The notes below the pieces were generated by a model. That model worked only from the letters and a program-made list of their open reading frames with translations, had not been told where the DNA came from and ran no database searches. This document shows, in pieces, positions 18,521 through 27,330 of a stretch of 64,000 nt of DNA. The stretch lies in contig NZ_JAAXCY010000002.1 of NCBI RefSeq assembly GCF_014230465.1, forward strand, positions 62,001 through 126,000. Reading direction: 5' to 3'. The position numbers were made by a program, and so were the translations under genes. Source of the DNA: Pseudomonas cremoris (GTDB lineage Bacteria > Pseudomonadota > Gammaproteobacteria > Pseudomonadales > Pseudomonadaceae). The number at the start of each line of letters is the position of its first letter. Position 1 is the first letter of the stretch.

Positions 18521-20158
18521 TCAGGAGGCTGGTTTTTCGCCATACCAGCGCGGTGTGTACACCCACTCGCCACCACCGGCGCGCGGGAACACGCAGGTCG
18601 TGGACGAGCCGATCAATACCATGGTGCGCATGTCCACTTGGTCCGGGGTGAGCAACCCCAAGGTAGTGACACGCAAGGTCTGGCCTGGACGACCGACATC
18701 ACGGCCCAGTACTACCGGCGTTTCCGGCGTGCGGTGCAGCGCGACAATTTCCAGCGCGCGGCCCAACTGCCAGGGCCGCGAACGGGAGATCGGGTTATAG
18801 AACGCCAACGCCAGGTCCGCCTGGGACGCGAGGTCCAGGCGCTTTTCGATGATCGACCACGGCTTGAGGTTGTCCGACAGCGACATCACGCAGAAGTCAT
18901 GCCCCAACGGTGCCCCCGCCTGGGCGGCGGTGGCCAGCGAAGCCGAGACACCCGGCAGGATCTCCAGGTCAACCTGATGCCAGGCCGGATCGCCGGACTC
19001 ATGCAGCGCTTCGATCACCGCAGCAGCCATGGCAAACACACCCGGATCGCCGGACGACACCACCACCACCGAACGGCCCTGGGCCGCCAGCTCAAAGGCG
19101 TGGCGTGCCCGCTGCATTTCTTCGCGGTTATCCGTGCAGTGTTGCACTTGATCATCGCGAAACGGCCCGGCCATGCGCACATAGGTTTCGTAACCCAACA
19201 CGTCGGTGCAGCGCGCCAGCTCGGCCTTCACCGCCGGCACCATCAGCTCGGCAGCGCCGGGCCCCAGGCCGATCACGGCGAGACGGCCACGCACACGCCC
19301 GACTTGGGACAGGTCCAACGGCTGCTCGGCCACATCGATGACGAGATCTGCTTCCTGATTGACCTCGGTGAAACGCAGCGGCACACCCAGTGCCAACGCG
19401 GCTTCATGCAACGACGCTTCGGCCATTTGCGCATCACTGGCCAGCAGGCACGCCAGTGATTGCACGGCGATACCCGCCTCATGCAGCGCCGTACGTACAC
19501 GCTCAGCCAAGTGCGCACCTGGTTTGCAGGTCACGCTCACATTTTTTGGGTAGATCAGCAATTCATTGGCCGCAGGCGCGCGTTCGGCACTGCCCACGTG
19601 AATCGCCAGGCGTGCCTGCTGATCCTGCGGCAGATTGGCCTGGTCCAGCCACGGCGCGGCCCCTTCAATGCGCACGCTTTCGCCAGCCAGCAGGTCGGAG
19701 ACAAAGCGCTTGCCCAGTTCCAGATCCGCCAATTCATAACCATTCGGCGGGTTGAGCAAGCAAGTGCCAAAACGCAGTTCGCCACTGGTAGTGATGGCAG
19801 CCGCCACGTCCAAGGCCGCAGCGATTTCCCGCGCCATGACGTTCACACCGCCCAGACCGCCGAGCAGAGGCACCACGGCACTGCCGTCTTCGGCAACGGC
19901 CAACACAGCGGGTTCTTCGCCTTTCTCCAACAGCAGCGGCGCCAGCGTGCGAATGACGATGCCTGCCGCGCACAGGGCAATCAGCGGCGTGCCTTGTTGA
20001 TACAGCTGACGCAGGGTCGCACCGAATTCGTTGTAGGCCTGGTCCGCACCTTCGACACGGCCCACCAGGCCATGGATCAACGCACCAGGGTAAACCTGCT
20101 GGATCCTGCGCGCAGTGGCCAGGCTGCCCTGGCCGAGGATGACAATCGCCGGGCTCAT
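18521..20158 (-). CDS. cobJ: CbiG/CobE-CobJ fusion, precorrin-3B C17-methyltransferase
   Basis: A 545-aa cobalamin enzyme. The C-terminal ~255 residues (from RGRLAVIGLGPG) are a SAM-dependent uroporphyrin-III-methylase-type domain that methylates C17 and contracts the ring; SSGDPGVFAMAA and ILPGVSASLATAAQAGAPLGHDF are typical of CobJ/CbiH. The first ~290 residues resemble CbiG: an N-terminal segment with VAEDGSAVVPLLGGLGGVN, and a C-terminal CobE-like part. The ATG overlaps the cobI stop by one base (TGATG), so translation is coupled. The fused CbiG-like part belongs to the anaerobic-type set although this operon also has the aerobic cobG. Confidence 0.93.
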   Translation of the reverse strand: MSPAIVILGQGSLATARRIQQVYPGALIHGLVGRVEGADQAYNEFGATLRQLYQQGTPLIALCAAGIVIRTLAPLLLEKGEEPAVLAVAEDGSAVVPLLGGLGGVNVMAREIAAALDVAAAITTSGELRFGTCLLNPPNGYELADLELGKRFVSDLLAGESVRIEGAAPWLDQANLPQDQQARLAIHVGSAERAPAANELLIYPKNVSVTCKPGAHLAERVRTALHEAGIAVQSLACLLASDAQMAEASLHEAALALGVPLRFTEVNQEADLVIDVAEQPLDLSQVGRVRGRLAVIGLGPGAAELMVPAVKAELARCTDVLGYETYVRMAGPFRDDQVQHCTDNREEMQRARHAFELAAQGRSVVVVSSGDPGVFAMAAAVIEALHESGDPAWHQVDLEILPGVSASLATAAQAGAPLGHDFCVMSLSDNLKPWSIIEKRLDLASQADLALAFYNPISRSRPWQLGRALEIVALHRTPETPVVLGRDVGRPGQTLRVTTLGLLTPDQVDMRTMVLIGSSTTCVFPRAGGGEWVYTPRWYGEKPAS

Positions 20159-20889
20159 CAACCTTGCCACCGTTCACCGGGCACGATGATCAGCGAGAAG
20201 TACGGCGACGACGAAGGATCCACCTGATCCAGCGGCACGATTTTCTGGTTGGCCATGGTCGCGCGCTCCACATACAGCGCGCGTTCGGCCAGGCCAAGTT
20301 CTTCAAGTACCTGGCGCACCTTCGGGAAGTTGCGACCCAGCTTCATGATCACTGCCGCATCGGCATCCGCCAGGCGACGCTTGAGATCAACATGGGGCAA
20401 CACGCCCGAGAGCACCGACAAGCTCTGGTTGCGGTACACCAGCGGTGCGCCGAGTACCGAAGCGCCGCCGAGCATCGAGCACACGCCCGGAATCACTTGG
20501 GCTTCGTAGCGCTCGGCCAGACGGTCATGCAGGTACATGTAGGAGCCGTAGAAGAACGGGTCACCTTCGCAGATCACCGCCACATCGCGGCCAGCATCCA
20601 GGTGCGCGGCAACATCGACACTGGCGGCGTCGTAGAAGTCGCTGATCACTTGCTCATAGGACATCGGCGCCGGCAATACCTCGGTGGTCACCGGGTACAC
20701 CAGCGGCATCAAGGTCTGCTGCGGCACCAAGTGGTCTTCGATGATGCCGAACGCGTTGCCCTTCTTGCCCTTGGCCACGAAGTACGCCACTACCGGCGAC
20801 TCACGCAGCAGGCGCAGGGCCTTGAGGGTGATCAACTCCGGGTCGCCGGGGCCTACGCCCAGGCCAATCAAACGTCCGCGAGCCTGCAT
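20158..20889 (-). CDS. cobI: Precorrin-2 C20-methyltransferase
   Basis: A 243-aa SAM-dependent methyltransferase making precorrin-3A. The N-terminal [19 protein letters not shown], the [14 protein letters not shown] loop and the [18 protein letters not shown] segment are diagnostic for CobI/CbiL. It overlaps cobH by one base (TAATG) upstream and cobJ by one base downstream, placing it inside a tightly coupled cobG-H-I-J unit. Confidence 0.96.
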   Translation of the reverse strand: MQARGRLIGLGVGPGDPELITLKALRLLRESPVVAYFVAKGKKGNAFGIIEDHLVPQQTLMPLVYPVTTEVLPAPMSYEQVISDFYDAASVDVAAHLDAGRDVAVICEGDPFFYGSYMYLHDRLAERYEAQVIPGVCSMLGGASVLGAPLVYRNQSLSVLSGVLPHVDLKRRLADADAAVIMKLGRNFPKVRQVLEELGLAERALYVERATMANQKIVPLDQVDPSSSPYFSLIIVPGERWQG

Positions 20890-21515
20890 TATTCGACCTC
20901 CGTGGCCAAGGCATTCACCGCAGCAGCGGCCATCGCACTGCCGCCCAGGCGGCCCTGCATGATCACGAACGGCACGCCACGGCTGTCGGCGGCCAGCATC
21001 GCCTTGGACTCGGCGGCGCCGACAAAACCGACCGGGAAACCGAGGATCAGCGCAGGTTTCGGCGCGCCCGCGTCGAGCATTTCCAGCAGGTAAAAAAGTG
21101 CAGTCGGCGCGTTGCCGATCACCACCACGCTGCCTTCCAAGTGCGGGCGCCACAGTTCCAGTGCGGCGGCGGAACGGGTGTTGCCCAGTTCACGTGCCAA
21201 CTCCGGCACGCTGTCGTCGCGCAGGGTGCAGATCACCTCGTTATTGGCCGGCAGGCGTGCGCGGGTCACGCCTTCGGAAACCATCCGCGCATCGCACAGG
21301 ATCGGCGCGCCAGCAGCCAGCGCATCACGCCCGGCCTTGCCTGCGCCTTCGGAGAATTGCAGGCCGTCGATGGCCTCGACCATGCCACAAGCATGAATCA
21401 CCCGCACCGCGAGTTTTTCCAAGTCAGCCGGAATACGGTCCAACTTGGCTTCCGCGCGAATAATGGCGAAGGAGTTGCGATAGATCTCCTGACCGTCGCG
21501 GATGTAATCAATCAT
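20889..21515 (-). CDS. cobH: Precorrin-8X methylmutase
   Basis: A 208-aa enzyme that moves the C11 methyl group to C12, yielding hydrogenobyrinic acid. It starts [17 protein letters not shown], and the catalytic His sits in [11 protein letters not shown] (about residue 43). [15 protein letters not shown] and [13 protein letters not shown] are family signatures. The ATG overlaps the end of cobG by eight bases; the frame extends upstream only inside cobG. Confidence 0.96.
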   Translation of the reverse strand: MIDYIRDGQEIYRNSFAIIRAEAKLDRIPADLEKLAVRVIHACGMVEAIDGLQFSEGAGKAGRDALAAGAPILCDARMVSEGVTRARLPANNEVICTLRDDSVPELARELGNTRSAAALELWRPHLEGSVVVIGNAPTALFYLLEMLDAGAPKPALILGFPVGFVGAAESKAMLAADSRGVPFVIMQGRLGGSAMAAAAVNALATEVE

Positions 21516-22797
21516 CGGTGTTGCTCCGTGGGCGAGCCCGCAGCAAGGCGCCCGTCGCTTCAATAGAAAGGGTGCGCGCGTGCAGCCGGCCAAAACCTGG
21601 GTAGGCTGCATCGCGAAAATAGAGGTCGTAGTGGCCGGGGCTCACCGCCAGTAACGTGACCGGAGCGGTGTGTGCGGCGGCGCAGGAACGCGGGCAGCCC
21701 GATAAATGCACGTCTTCACCGGGTTGCAACGCGGCCAGTTGCACGGCGTCGGTCTTGGTGTCGGCCAGGGCCTTGCCGCAGCCGCTGGAACCGGTGCAGG
21801 CGGTCATGCGCGCCAGGGGTTGGTCGACTGAACAAAGAAAACCAAGCTGCGCCAGGCGCTCGGTCACCGCGTGAGGTTTTTCGACGTTGGGCAGCAGCAC
21901 GCCCTGCCAAGGTGTGAAACGCAGCGTACCGTCGCCGTACTCGCTGGCGAGGTGCGCGGCGCCATTGAGCATCGTCGAATCCAAGCGGCCCAAGGGAACA
22001 ACAGCGGCGACGTAGAACTGATTTTTCTGGACCTGTGGATAAGTTCCCAGGTGCAGCAAAGCGCCGCTGGGCGGACGTTTGAAGCCGTCGATCGGCAGCA
22101 GCGGCAGGTCTAAACGGCTCAGTAACTTATCCACAGGCAGCTGGCGCATGCGGGTCTGTTGCGGGGTAGCGACGTCTAGAAACGCCTCCAGCACCGCTAC
22201 TACCAGTGCATGGCCTTGGTCCAGCGGTACAGACGCCAACGGCGCATCCAGCCCCGGACAACCGGCCAAGCCGAACGCGAGGAGCGTCTGGCCATTGCGT
22301 AGGAACGCCGACAGCCACAGGTCATGGTGATGTTCGAGCATCGCCAGGGCCTCGCCGCCATCCAGTTGCACGGCGAACTTGGCCGACAACTCGTGAAAAC
22401 GCGGGTGGTTTTGCAGGGTGGCCAGGATCTGGTCCGCCAGCGGGCGGGTGTCGAACAGCATCTGCGGGTCGATGCCGGCGCTGGGGCTGAGCATCAGGTT
22501 GCGCACGTCGTCACCGGCGGCGTTGCTGGGGCCGAGGCCTGCGGCCAGCAGCATCGCAATCAGGGCATGTTCTTCAGCGCCGATCCCGCGAATCTGCAGG
22601 TTGGCCCGGTTGGTCGCCTCGATCACGCCGCCCGCATAGGCCTGGGCTGCGTCTGCGACCGCATGGGCCTGCACGGCGGTGATCGAACCACCGGCCAATT
22701 TGATCCGGCAAATCCCGCCATCCAACGCCTGGACAATACGCAGCAACCCCGGACAAGCCGAGGGGCGCAAGGTATTCACAGCGGGCGTTGGGTTCAC
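21508..22797 (-). CDS. cobG: Precorrin-3B synthase
   Basis: About 429 aa, a sulfite/nitrite-reductase-like Fe-S enzyme that uses O2 to make precorrin-3B, marking the aerobic cobalamin route. The 4Fe-4S cysteines are visible as CTGSSGC and CPRSC in the C-terminal half, and RPSACPGLLRI with DGGICRIKL open the protein. I placed the start at a GTG (VNPTPAVNTL). A further upstream ATG (MPPDKAG) is in frame but overlaps the likely -35 region, and a second GTG lies six codons downstream. It is divergent from cobL. Confidence 0.92.
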   Translation of the reverse strand: MNPTPAVNTLRPSACPGLLRIVQALDGGICRIKLAGGSITAVQAHAVADAAQAYAGGVIEATNRANLQIRGIGAEEHALIAMLLAAGLGPSNAAGDDVRNLMLSPSAGIDPQMLFDTRPLADQILATLQNHPRFHELSAKFAVQLDGGEALAMLEHHHDLWLSAFLRNGQTLLAFGLAGCPGLDAPLASVPLDQGHALVVAVLEAFLDVATPQQTRMRQLPVDKLLSRLDLPLLPIDGFKRPPSGALLHLGTYPQVQKNQFYVAAVVPLGRLDSTMLNGAAHLASEYGDGTLRFTPWQGVLLPNVEKPHAVTERLAQLGFLCSVDQPLARMTACTGSSGCGKALADTKTDAVQLAALQPGEDVHLSGCPRSCAAAHTAPVTLLAVSPGHYDLYFRDAAYPGFGRLHARTLSIEATGALLRARPRSNTDD

Positions 22798-22828
22798 AGG
22801 GCTACCGGTTGACGGGTAAAGGCGCGGT

Positions 22829-22857
22829 ATTATGCCTGCTTTGTCCGGCGGCATGAA
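22829..22857 (-). promoter_or_regulatory. Candidate promoter of cobGHIJ
   Basis: On the minus strand CATAAT in the context GGCATAATACCGCG is a typical Pseudomonas -10 element, with a poor TTCATG at 17-base spacing as -35. It places transcription start ~25 bases before the GTG of cobG. I found no conserved B12-box or other cobalamin riboswitch core in the 95-base divergent gap. Confidence 0.4.
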
Positions 22858-22892
22858 AAGCCTGCCCGTCGGATGTCGTTCAAGGAATCTTT

Positions 22893-24098
22893 ATGTCGCC
22901 CTGGCTGACGGTTGTAGGCATCGGTGAAGACGGCTTCAAGGGGCTGGGCAAAAATGCCCGGCATGCCCTGTTGCGCGCCACGCGGATTATAGGTGCTCAG
23001 CGCCAGTTGGACCTGTTGCCGGTGTGTATTCGTGGCGAACGCGAGTTGTGGCCGAGCCCGTTTTCGCTGGAGGCGGTGCTGTCGCGGCACGGGGAGCCTG
23101 TGTGTGTGCTGGCCAGCGGCGATCCGATGTTCTATGGCGTGGGCGCCAGTTTGGCGCGGAAGGTGGCAGCGGATGAGTTGCTGATCTTGCCTGCGCCGTC
23201 GTCGGTGTCGTTGGCGGCGGCGCGGTTGGGGTGGCCGTTGCAGGAGGTAGTGACGCTGTCCGTGGTAGCTCGACCGTTGGCGGCGTTGATTGCGCATCTG
23301 GCCAGTGGGGTGCGGTTGTTGGTGTTGAGTAATGACGGCGCAAGCCCGGCGTTGATTGCTGCGTTGTTGGCTGAAGCCGGGTTTGGGCCGAGCCGGTTGA
23401 GTGTGTTTGAACATCTAGGCGGCACGGACGAGCGGCGCATCGACGGGCTGGCTGTTGATTGGCAACACGCATCAGTCGCCGATTTGAATCTGGTTGCCAT
23501 CGACTGCGTGGCCGACTCGCAAACTCAGCGTCTGTCACGTCTGGCGGGGATGCCCGACTCAGCCTTCAAACACGACGGCCAACTGACCAAACGCGATGTA
23601 CGCGCCATGACCCTCGCCCGCCTCGCCCCCATGCCCGGCGAACTGCTGTGGGACGTGGGCGCGGGCAGCGGCTCCATCGGTATCGAGTGGATGCGTGCTC
23701 ATCCAAGTTGCCGTGCGTTGGCGATTGAAGCCGATGAAGGTCGCCAAGGCCTGATCGAACACAACCGTGATGCGCTCGGCGTGCCTGGGCTGCAACTGAT
23801 TCGTGGCAAGGCGCCGGACGCGTTGCAGGGTTTGGAAGCGCCAGACGCCATCTTCATCGGCGGCGGCGTTACCCGCGACGGCGTGCTCGACACCTGCTGG
23901 CAACACCTGAAGCCGGGCGGCCGGTTGGTCGCCAACGCCGTGACCCTGCAAAGCGAAATGACCTTGATGGACTGGCGGGTGCGTTATGGCGGCGAACTGA
24001 CGCGCATTCACGTGGCCCAGGCGCAGCCGCTGGGGGAGTTTGATACGTGGCGGCAGGCGTTGCCGATCACGTTGCTGGAAGTGGTCAAGCCGCTATGA
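22893..24098 (+). CDS. cobL: Precorrin-6Y C5,15-methyltransferase (decarboxylating)
   Basis: A 401-aa bifunctional enzyme. The N-terminal CbiE-like half (to ~200) has VVGIGEDG and [15 protein letters not shown]; the C-terminal CbiT-like half has SAM motif [16 protein letters not shown] and the [10 protein letters not shown] loop. Together they methylate C5 and C15 and decarboxylate the acetate side chain, giving precorrin-8X for CobH. It starts at ATG and its stop overlaps the cobK start (ATGA). Confidence 0.96.
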   Translation: MSPWLTVVGIGEDGFKGLGKNARHALLRATRIIGAQRQLDLLPVCIRGERELWPSPFSLEAVLSRHGEPVCVLASGDPMFYGVGASLARKVAADELLILPAPSSVSLAAARLGWPLQEVVTLSVVARPLAALIAHLASGVRLLVLSNDGASPALIAALLAEAGFGPSRLSVFEHLGGTDERRIDGLAVDWQHASVADLNLVAIDCVADSQTQRLSRLAGMPDSAFKHDGQLTKRDVRAMTLARLAPMPGELLWDVGAGSGSIGIEWMRAHPSCRALAIEADEGRQGLIEHNRDALGVPGLQLIRGKAPDALQGLEAPDAIFIGGGVTRDGVLDTCWQHLKPGGRLVANAVTLQSEMTLMDWRVRYGGELTRIHVAQAQPLGEFDTWRQALPITLLEVVKPL

Positions 24099-24814
24099 AG
24101 CGCATCCTGCTGCTGGGCGGCGTGACCGAAGCCCTGGCCATCGCCCGCACCTTGGGCCCGGAACATATCTACAGCCTGGCTGGCGTTGGGCGGGTGCCGA
24201 CTGACCTGACGTGCCAGTTGCGAGTGGGTGGTTATGGTGGGGCTGAGGGGTTGGCGCAGTTTGTTCGGGATGAAGGGATTGGCCTGATTCTCGACGCAAC
24301 CCATCCGTATGCCGCGCAGATCAGTCGCAATGCGGCCGAGGCTGCGCAATTGAGCGGCGTGCCGTGTTGGGCATTGCGCCGACCGGCGTGGCAACCGCAG
24401 GCGGGAGATGATTGGCGCGAGGTCAGCGATTGGACCTCGTTGATTGAAGCGCTCAAACCCTTCAAGCGTCCGCTGTTCACGTTGGGGCGTGAGCCGTTGC
24501 AGCACCTGGATGAAATCCCACCGGAGCAATTCTGGACGCTGCGCGCGCTGGATGTGTATCCGGGGAATGAGCGTTGCGAAGTGATCGGCGCGCGTGGGCC
24601 GTTCTTGATTGAGGATGAACGGGCATTGTTTGCACGGCGTGGCATTGATGTGTTGATCAGCAAGAACAGTGGCAGCACCGCGACGGAACCTAAGCTTGAA
24701 GTGGCGCGGGAGCTTGGGGTGCCGGTGTTGGTGTTGAAGCGGCCAGTGTTGGCGGCGGTGGAGCGGGAGTTCACCAGCGTGGCTGCGGTGCTACAGGCAA
24801 TCACCGTTTTCTGA
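24095..24814 (+). CDS. cobK: Precorrin-6A reductase
   Basis: A 239-aa NADPH-dependent reductase converting precorrin-6A to 6B. The N-terminal [15 protein letters not shown] nucleotide loop, [14 protein letters not shown] and the terminal [15 protein letters not shown] are CobK/CbiJ signatures. Translation is coupled to cobL through a four-base overlap. A REPIN follows the stop. Confidence 0.95.
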   Translation: MKRILLLGGVTEALAIARTLGPEHIYSLAGVGRVPTDLTCQLRVGGYGGAEGLAQFVRDEGIGLILDATHPYAAQISRNAAEAAQLSGVPCWALRRPAWQPQAGDDWREVSDWTSLIEALKPFKRPLFTLGREPLQHLDEIPPEQFWTLRALDVYPGNERCEVIGARGPFLIEDERALFARRGIDVLISKNSGSTATEPKLEVARELGVPVLVLKRPVLAAVEREFTSVAAVLQAITVF

Positions 24815-24829
24815 ACGACGACTATCCCC

Positions 24830-24919
24830 TGTGGGAGCGGGCTTGCTCGCGAATGCGCTGTATCAGTCACCTGATGTATTGGCTGACACACCGCTTTCGC
24901 GAGCAAGCCCGCTCCCACA
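24830..24919. repeat. REPIN (paired inverted REP sequences)
   Basis: Standard REP arms with a divergent centre; it lies between the convergent cobK and DUF6124 genes, 15 bases from each. Confidence 0.9.
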
Positions 24920-24933
24920 TTTGACCTGTGTTG

Positions 24934-25182
24934 TCAGGCTGCGGTTGTCGCCGGTCCGAAACCCGTGTGCACACGATCCGCGAGCAACTGCGCCAGCTCA
25001 ATCAATTGCGCAACGCCCAGCAACTCCTCTCGTTTCGAGCTTTCCAGGTTGAATGCGAGATCGCAGCTCAGAGCATTGGCCGAGGCAAGGGTTTCGCTGA
25101 GGTTGACCAGTAGGTCTTCGGTGCTGATGCCGTTGGCTACGGTGAATAGCCGCTGGGGGGGATTGGGGGTGGGTTTGATCAT
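24934..25182 (-). CDS. DUF6124 family small protein
   Basis: An 82-aa protein of unknown function. It starts MIKPTPNPPQRLFTV, the usual beginning of the Pseudomonas-restricted DUF6124 family, and continues as amphipathic helix (LLVNLSETLASANALSCDLAF and LLGVAQLIELAQLLADRVH). ATG follows a perfect AAGGAG at eight bases. The frame extends upstream, but that region is a folded leader, not protein. Members occur in multiple scattered copies in P. fluorescens genomes; no biochemical role is known to me. Confidence 0.8.
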   Translation of the reverse strand: MIKPTPNPPQRLFTVANGISTEDLLVNLSETLASANALSCDLAFNLESSKREELLGVAQLIELAQLLADRVHTGFGPATTAA

Positions 25183-25445
25183 TGTGAAGCTCCTTAGGAA
25201 AGTGGAGCTGCCACTGATTCGCCGCGACGCGATAGGTGGTGGCAGCTGTACGCAGGTTCGCGGACCGGTCCTAAGGAAACCCGGCATACCCGAAGGTATC
25301 CCGCGCACAGCCGCCATAGCGCCGCACAGTAGACGATAAAAAAGCGCCAACTGAAAGCAGACGATGACGCTTGGCGTCCATAGGAACCCGGGCCGCGACG
25401 CCCGACCGCTGAGTTTGCAGCGGTGTACGGAGACTAGAGATCAAG
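25183..25445 (-). promoter_or_regulatory. Long structured leader of the DUF6124 mRNA
   Basis: About 260 bases upstream of the DUF6124 start contain several helices on the minus strand. A 9-bp perfect stem has arms 25206-25214 and 25239-25247, directly before the ribosome site. A UUCG-loop hairpin spans 25286-25299 (ATACC/GGTAT). A stem with arms 25345-25350 and 25371-25376 is followed by six U residues (25338-25343), giving a terminator-like element. A 36-codon ORF overlaps these structures. The arrangement resembles an attenuator or riboregulator, but the class is not one I can name. Confidence 0.5.
25271..25381 (-). CDS. Possible leader ORF, 36 aa
   Basis: MDAKRHRLLSVGAFLSSTVR continues to a stop 88 bases before the DUF6124 start. 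The ORF overlaps the terminator-like stem and the UUCG hairpin of the leader. No good ribosome site precedes its ATG, and it can also be read from an upstream start at 25465. It is listed because translation through the hairpins could control the leader; expression is unproven. Confidence 0.25.
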   Translation of the reverse strand: MDAKRHRLLSVGAFLSSTVRRYGGCARDTFGYAGFP

Positions 25446-25704
25446 TGTCCTAGGGACAACCTCAAAGACTTGTCGGAAATTTCTGCTTATTCAATTAACC
25501 CGCCTAACCGACACCCACTTGGCCTCGCCTCGAAAAGCCGAATTCCCCTACAAACCCTTCCGAACTAGCTGGCTAGCTCAGCCAAAAGCCCTCGCCCTAA
25601 CCTCCCCGCTCGCGGTTTTGAGTCAACCAGCCGCAGTGGGGATGCCTGTTTTTTTGCAGCGCGTCGCAACTTGCCATCGTGTATCCCAAGGAATACGATC
25701 AAAG

Positions 25705-26013
25705 ATGATTCATTTCAAGAAATCCAAGGAGTTTCAGGAGTGGCTCGTTTCATTACGCAGAAATCCTGCCCGCGCCCGCGTGATGACAAGGTTAGATAAC
25801 GCAACGTATGGCAATTTCGGCGACTGCGTTTCAGTAGGCAACGGCGTATCAGAAATGCGCATCCACTATGGTCCTGGGTATCGGATTTACTTCACGCGTA
25901 AGGGCGATGTGGTTTACCTACTGCTGATAGGAGGCGATAAATCAACACAGAAGCGCGACATCCAACACGCGAAAAAAATTGCTGAAGACTTTGAAAAAAG
26001 GAGTAACCCATGA
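25705..26013 (+). CDS. HigB/RelE-type toxin of a type II toxin-antitoxin pair
   Basis: A 102-aa basic protein of the addiction-module killer family (RelE/ParE superfamily). SVGNGVSEMRIHYGPGYRIYF and the conserved VVYLLLIGGDKSTQKRDI-AKKIAED tail are its signature; these proteins usually cleave mRNA on the ribosome. The four-base overlap with the downstream antitoxin gene (ATGA) is typical. The start was set at MIHFKKSKEF; a longer open frame upstream gives no family sequence. About 320 bases upstream of it (25382-25704) contain no gene I can support and look less codon-biased than the flanks. Confidence 0.88.
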   Translation: MIHFKKSKEFQEWLVSLRRNPARARVMTRLDNATYGNFGDCVSVGNGVSEMRIHYGPGYRIYFTRKGDVVYLLLIGGDKSTQKRDIQHAKKIAEDFEKRSNP

Positions 26014-26297
26014 CCGAATTTACTGATTTCGACGTCGCGGAATACCTCAAGACCCCCGAAGACATGGCCGAGTATCTTGAAGCCGCTTTCGAAGAGGATT
26101 GCGGGGATGGACTGCTGATTCGTACGGCCCTGAACAACATCGCCCGCGCCCAAGGCATGACCCAAGTAGCCCGCGACGCCGGCCTCGGACGAGAAAGCCT
26201 ATACAAAGCCCTATCCACCACTGGCAATCCCGAGTTCGCGACTATCATGAAAGTCATGAAAGCTTTGGGCCTCAAGCTCCACGCCACAGCGATCTGA
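26010..26297 (+). CDS. HigA-type antitoxin with Cro/HTH fold
   Basis: A 95-aa putative addiction-module antidote. The helix-turn-helix is seen in MTQVARDAGLGRESLYKALS, followed by GNPEFATIMKVMKALGLKL, characteristic of the DNA-binding antidotes paired with this killer family. It should neutralise the preceding toxin and repress the shared promoter. The N-terminal ~35 residues are acidic, as expected for a toxin-binding segment of a basic partner. Confidence 0.88.
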   Translation: MTEFTDFDVAEYLKTPEDMAEYLEAAFEEDCGDGLLIRTALNNIARAQGMTQVARDAGLGRESLYKALSTTGNPEFATIMKVMKALGLKLHATAI

Positions 26298-26343
26298 TAG
26301 CACTGCGACACCAAACCACATCACCCCTTTTTACTTATCCCCT

Positions 26344-26372
26344 ACGATCAGGCTAAATACCCCCCTGATCGT
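26344..26372. promoter_or_regulatory. Perfect inverted repeat before the copper cluster, operator candidate
   Basis: ACGATCAGG and CCTGATCGT (9 bp, perfect) are separated by 11 bases, so half-site centres are 20 bp apart, two DNA turns. The site lies 22 bases before the first DUF2946 start and its spacer contains TAAATA, a possible -10. It could be a dimeric repressor/activator site or an mRNA hairpin; no T-tract follows. Confidence 0.45.
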
Positions 26373-26394
26373 TTAACCCTACGGATTGTCCGCC

Positions 26395-26790
26395 ATGGCC
26401 CGTCAACGCTTTGCAATCGTCTGGATCGCCTGCTTTGCAGTGCTGTTCAACGCCTTTGCCATGCCGATGGCCGGTGCGATGCAACAGTCCCAGGACCCGG
26501 TGCAGCAATTGCTGTGGGGCAGTTTCTGCTCCTCTAATGGCGCCAGCCTGAAGACGATTGCGCTGGGCAAGCTGGATATTCCGGCGCCGCAGCAGGACGA
26601 CCATTCGGCCATGCAGCATTGCTGGTGTTGCTCAGGTTCGGCGCCGTTGGTGGCGTTGCCGGGGCATGTGCCGCAGTTGTATGTCACGCGGTTCGAAGCC
26701 CTGCAGAGCTTGCCGCCCCCCTCACTGCAAAACCCTACACCGCGCCAGCAATGGCCAAGCCTCAACCCCCGCGCCTCTCCTACGGTCTGA
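26395..26790 (+). CDS. DUF2946 domain protein of the copper cluster
   Basis: A 131-aa exported protein. The signal peptide (IVWIACFAVLFNAFAMPMAGA) is followed by a region with HCWCCSG, a paired-cysteine motif that fits metal binding, and a proline-rich C-terminus. DUF2946 genes commonly neighbour TonB copper receptors and PCuAC chaperones, as here. Function is not established; copper handling in the envelope is an inference from context. ATG was preferred to an in-frame TTG three codons upstream. Confidence 0.8.
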   Translation: MARQRFAIVWIACFAVLFNAFAMPMAGAMQQSQDPVQQLLWGSFCSSNGASLKTIALGKLDIPAPQQDDHSAMQHCWCCSGSAPLVALPGHVPQLYVTRFEALQSLPPPSLQNPTPRQQWPSLNPRASPTV

Positions 26791-26836
26791 TTTCTTCGCA
26801 AGTGAACTGCGTTTAGAACCGTTCTGGAGAACTGCC

Positions 26837-27319
26837 ATGCTCAAATCTTCCCTGCTTCTGGCCGCGTTGTTGCTGCCGGTGTGCGTTGCTGCCAATGCCG
26901 ATGACTACAAGGCCGGCGACCTGCTGGTCAGCGATCCCTGGTCCCAGGAGTTGCCGCCGAATGCGCCCACCGTCGCGGCGTATTTCGTGATTCACAACAC
27001 CGGCGAAACGCCGGATCGCCTACTTAGCGTCGACACGCCCGTGGCCGACAAGGCCGAGCTGCATGAGCATGTGATGCAGGGCGACCTGATGAAGATGCAG
27101 CAAGTGCCCAGCGTGACTGTACCGGCCAAGGGAGAGCTGACGTTTGCGCCCATGGCTTATCACGTGATGCTGCTGGGTCTTAAAGACCGCAGCCTGCTGG
27201 CCGATGGCAAGCAATTCCCGCTGACCCTCACCTTCGAAAAAGCCGGCAAGGTCGAGGTCGAAGTGTCGGTGCAAAAGGTGCCGCCAATGGCCAGCCACGA
27301 GCACAAGCACCCGCAATAG
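26837..27319 (+). CDS. Periplasmic copper chaperone PCu(A)C
   Basis: A 160-aa secreted protein with a signal peptide ending near residue 21 and a cupredoxin-like PCuAC fold. The copper ligands are visible: ELHEHVMQGDLMKMQ provides the conserved His and Met pair, and MAYHVMLLGLK the second His-Met set. It also ends in a His-rich tail (MASHEHKHPQ). PCuAC proteins carry Cu(I) to cytochrome oxidase assembly or detoxification. A GGAG ribosome site precedes the ATG; it is 46 bases after the first DUF2946 gene and 11 before the second. Confidence 0.92.
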   Translation: MLKSSLLLAALLLPVCVAANADDYKAGDLLVSDPWSQELPPNAPTVAAYFVIHNTGETPDRLLSVDTPVADKAELHEHVMQGDLMKMQQVPSVTVPAKGELTFAPMAYHVMLLGLKDRSLLADGKQFPLTLTFEKAGKVEVEVSVQKVPPMASHEHKHPQ

Positions 27320-27330
27320 ACTGACACTCG

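Noticed and set aside
22795..22854. ATG-initiated longer cobG start (MPPDKAG)
   Set aside because: The extension would include the probable -10/-35 of cobG and its residues are not like CobG N-termini; a GTG or later start is favoured, though not proven.
22797..22892. Cobalamin riboswitch between cobG and cobL
   Set aside because: The divergent gap is only ~95 bases and shows no B12-box or long multi-helix structure.
25519..25704. Longer start for the HigB-like toxin
   Set aside because: The added 62 residues are Pro/Ala-rich with no family similarity, while MIHFKKSKEF is the normal killer-protein beginning.
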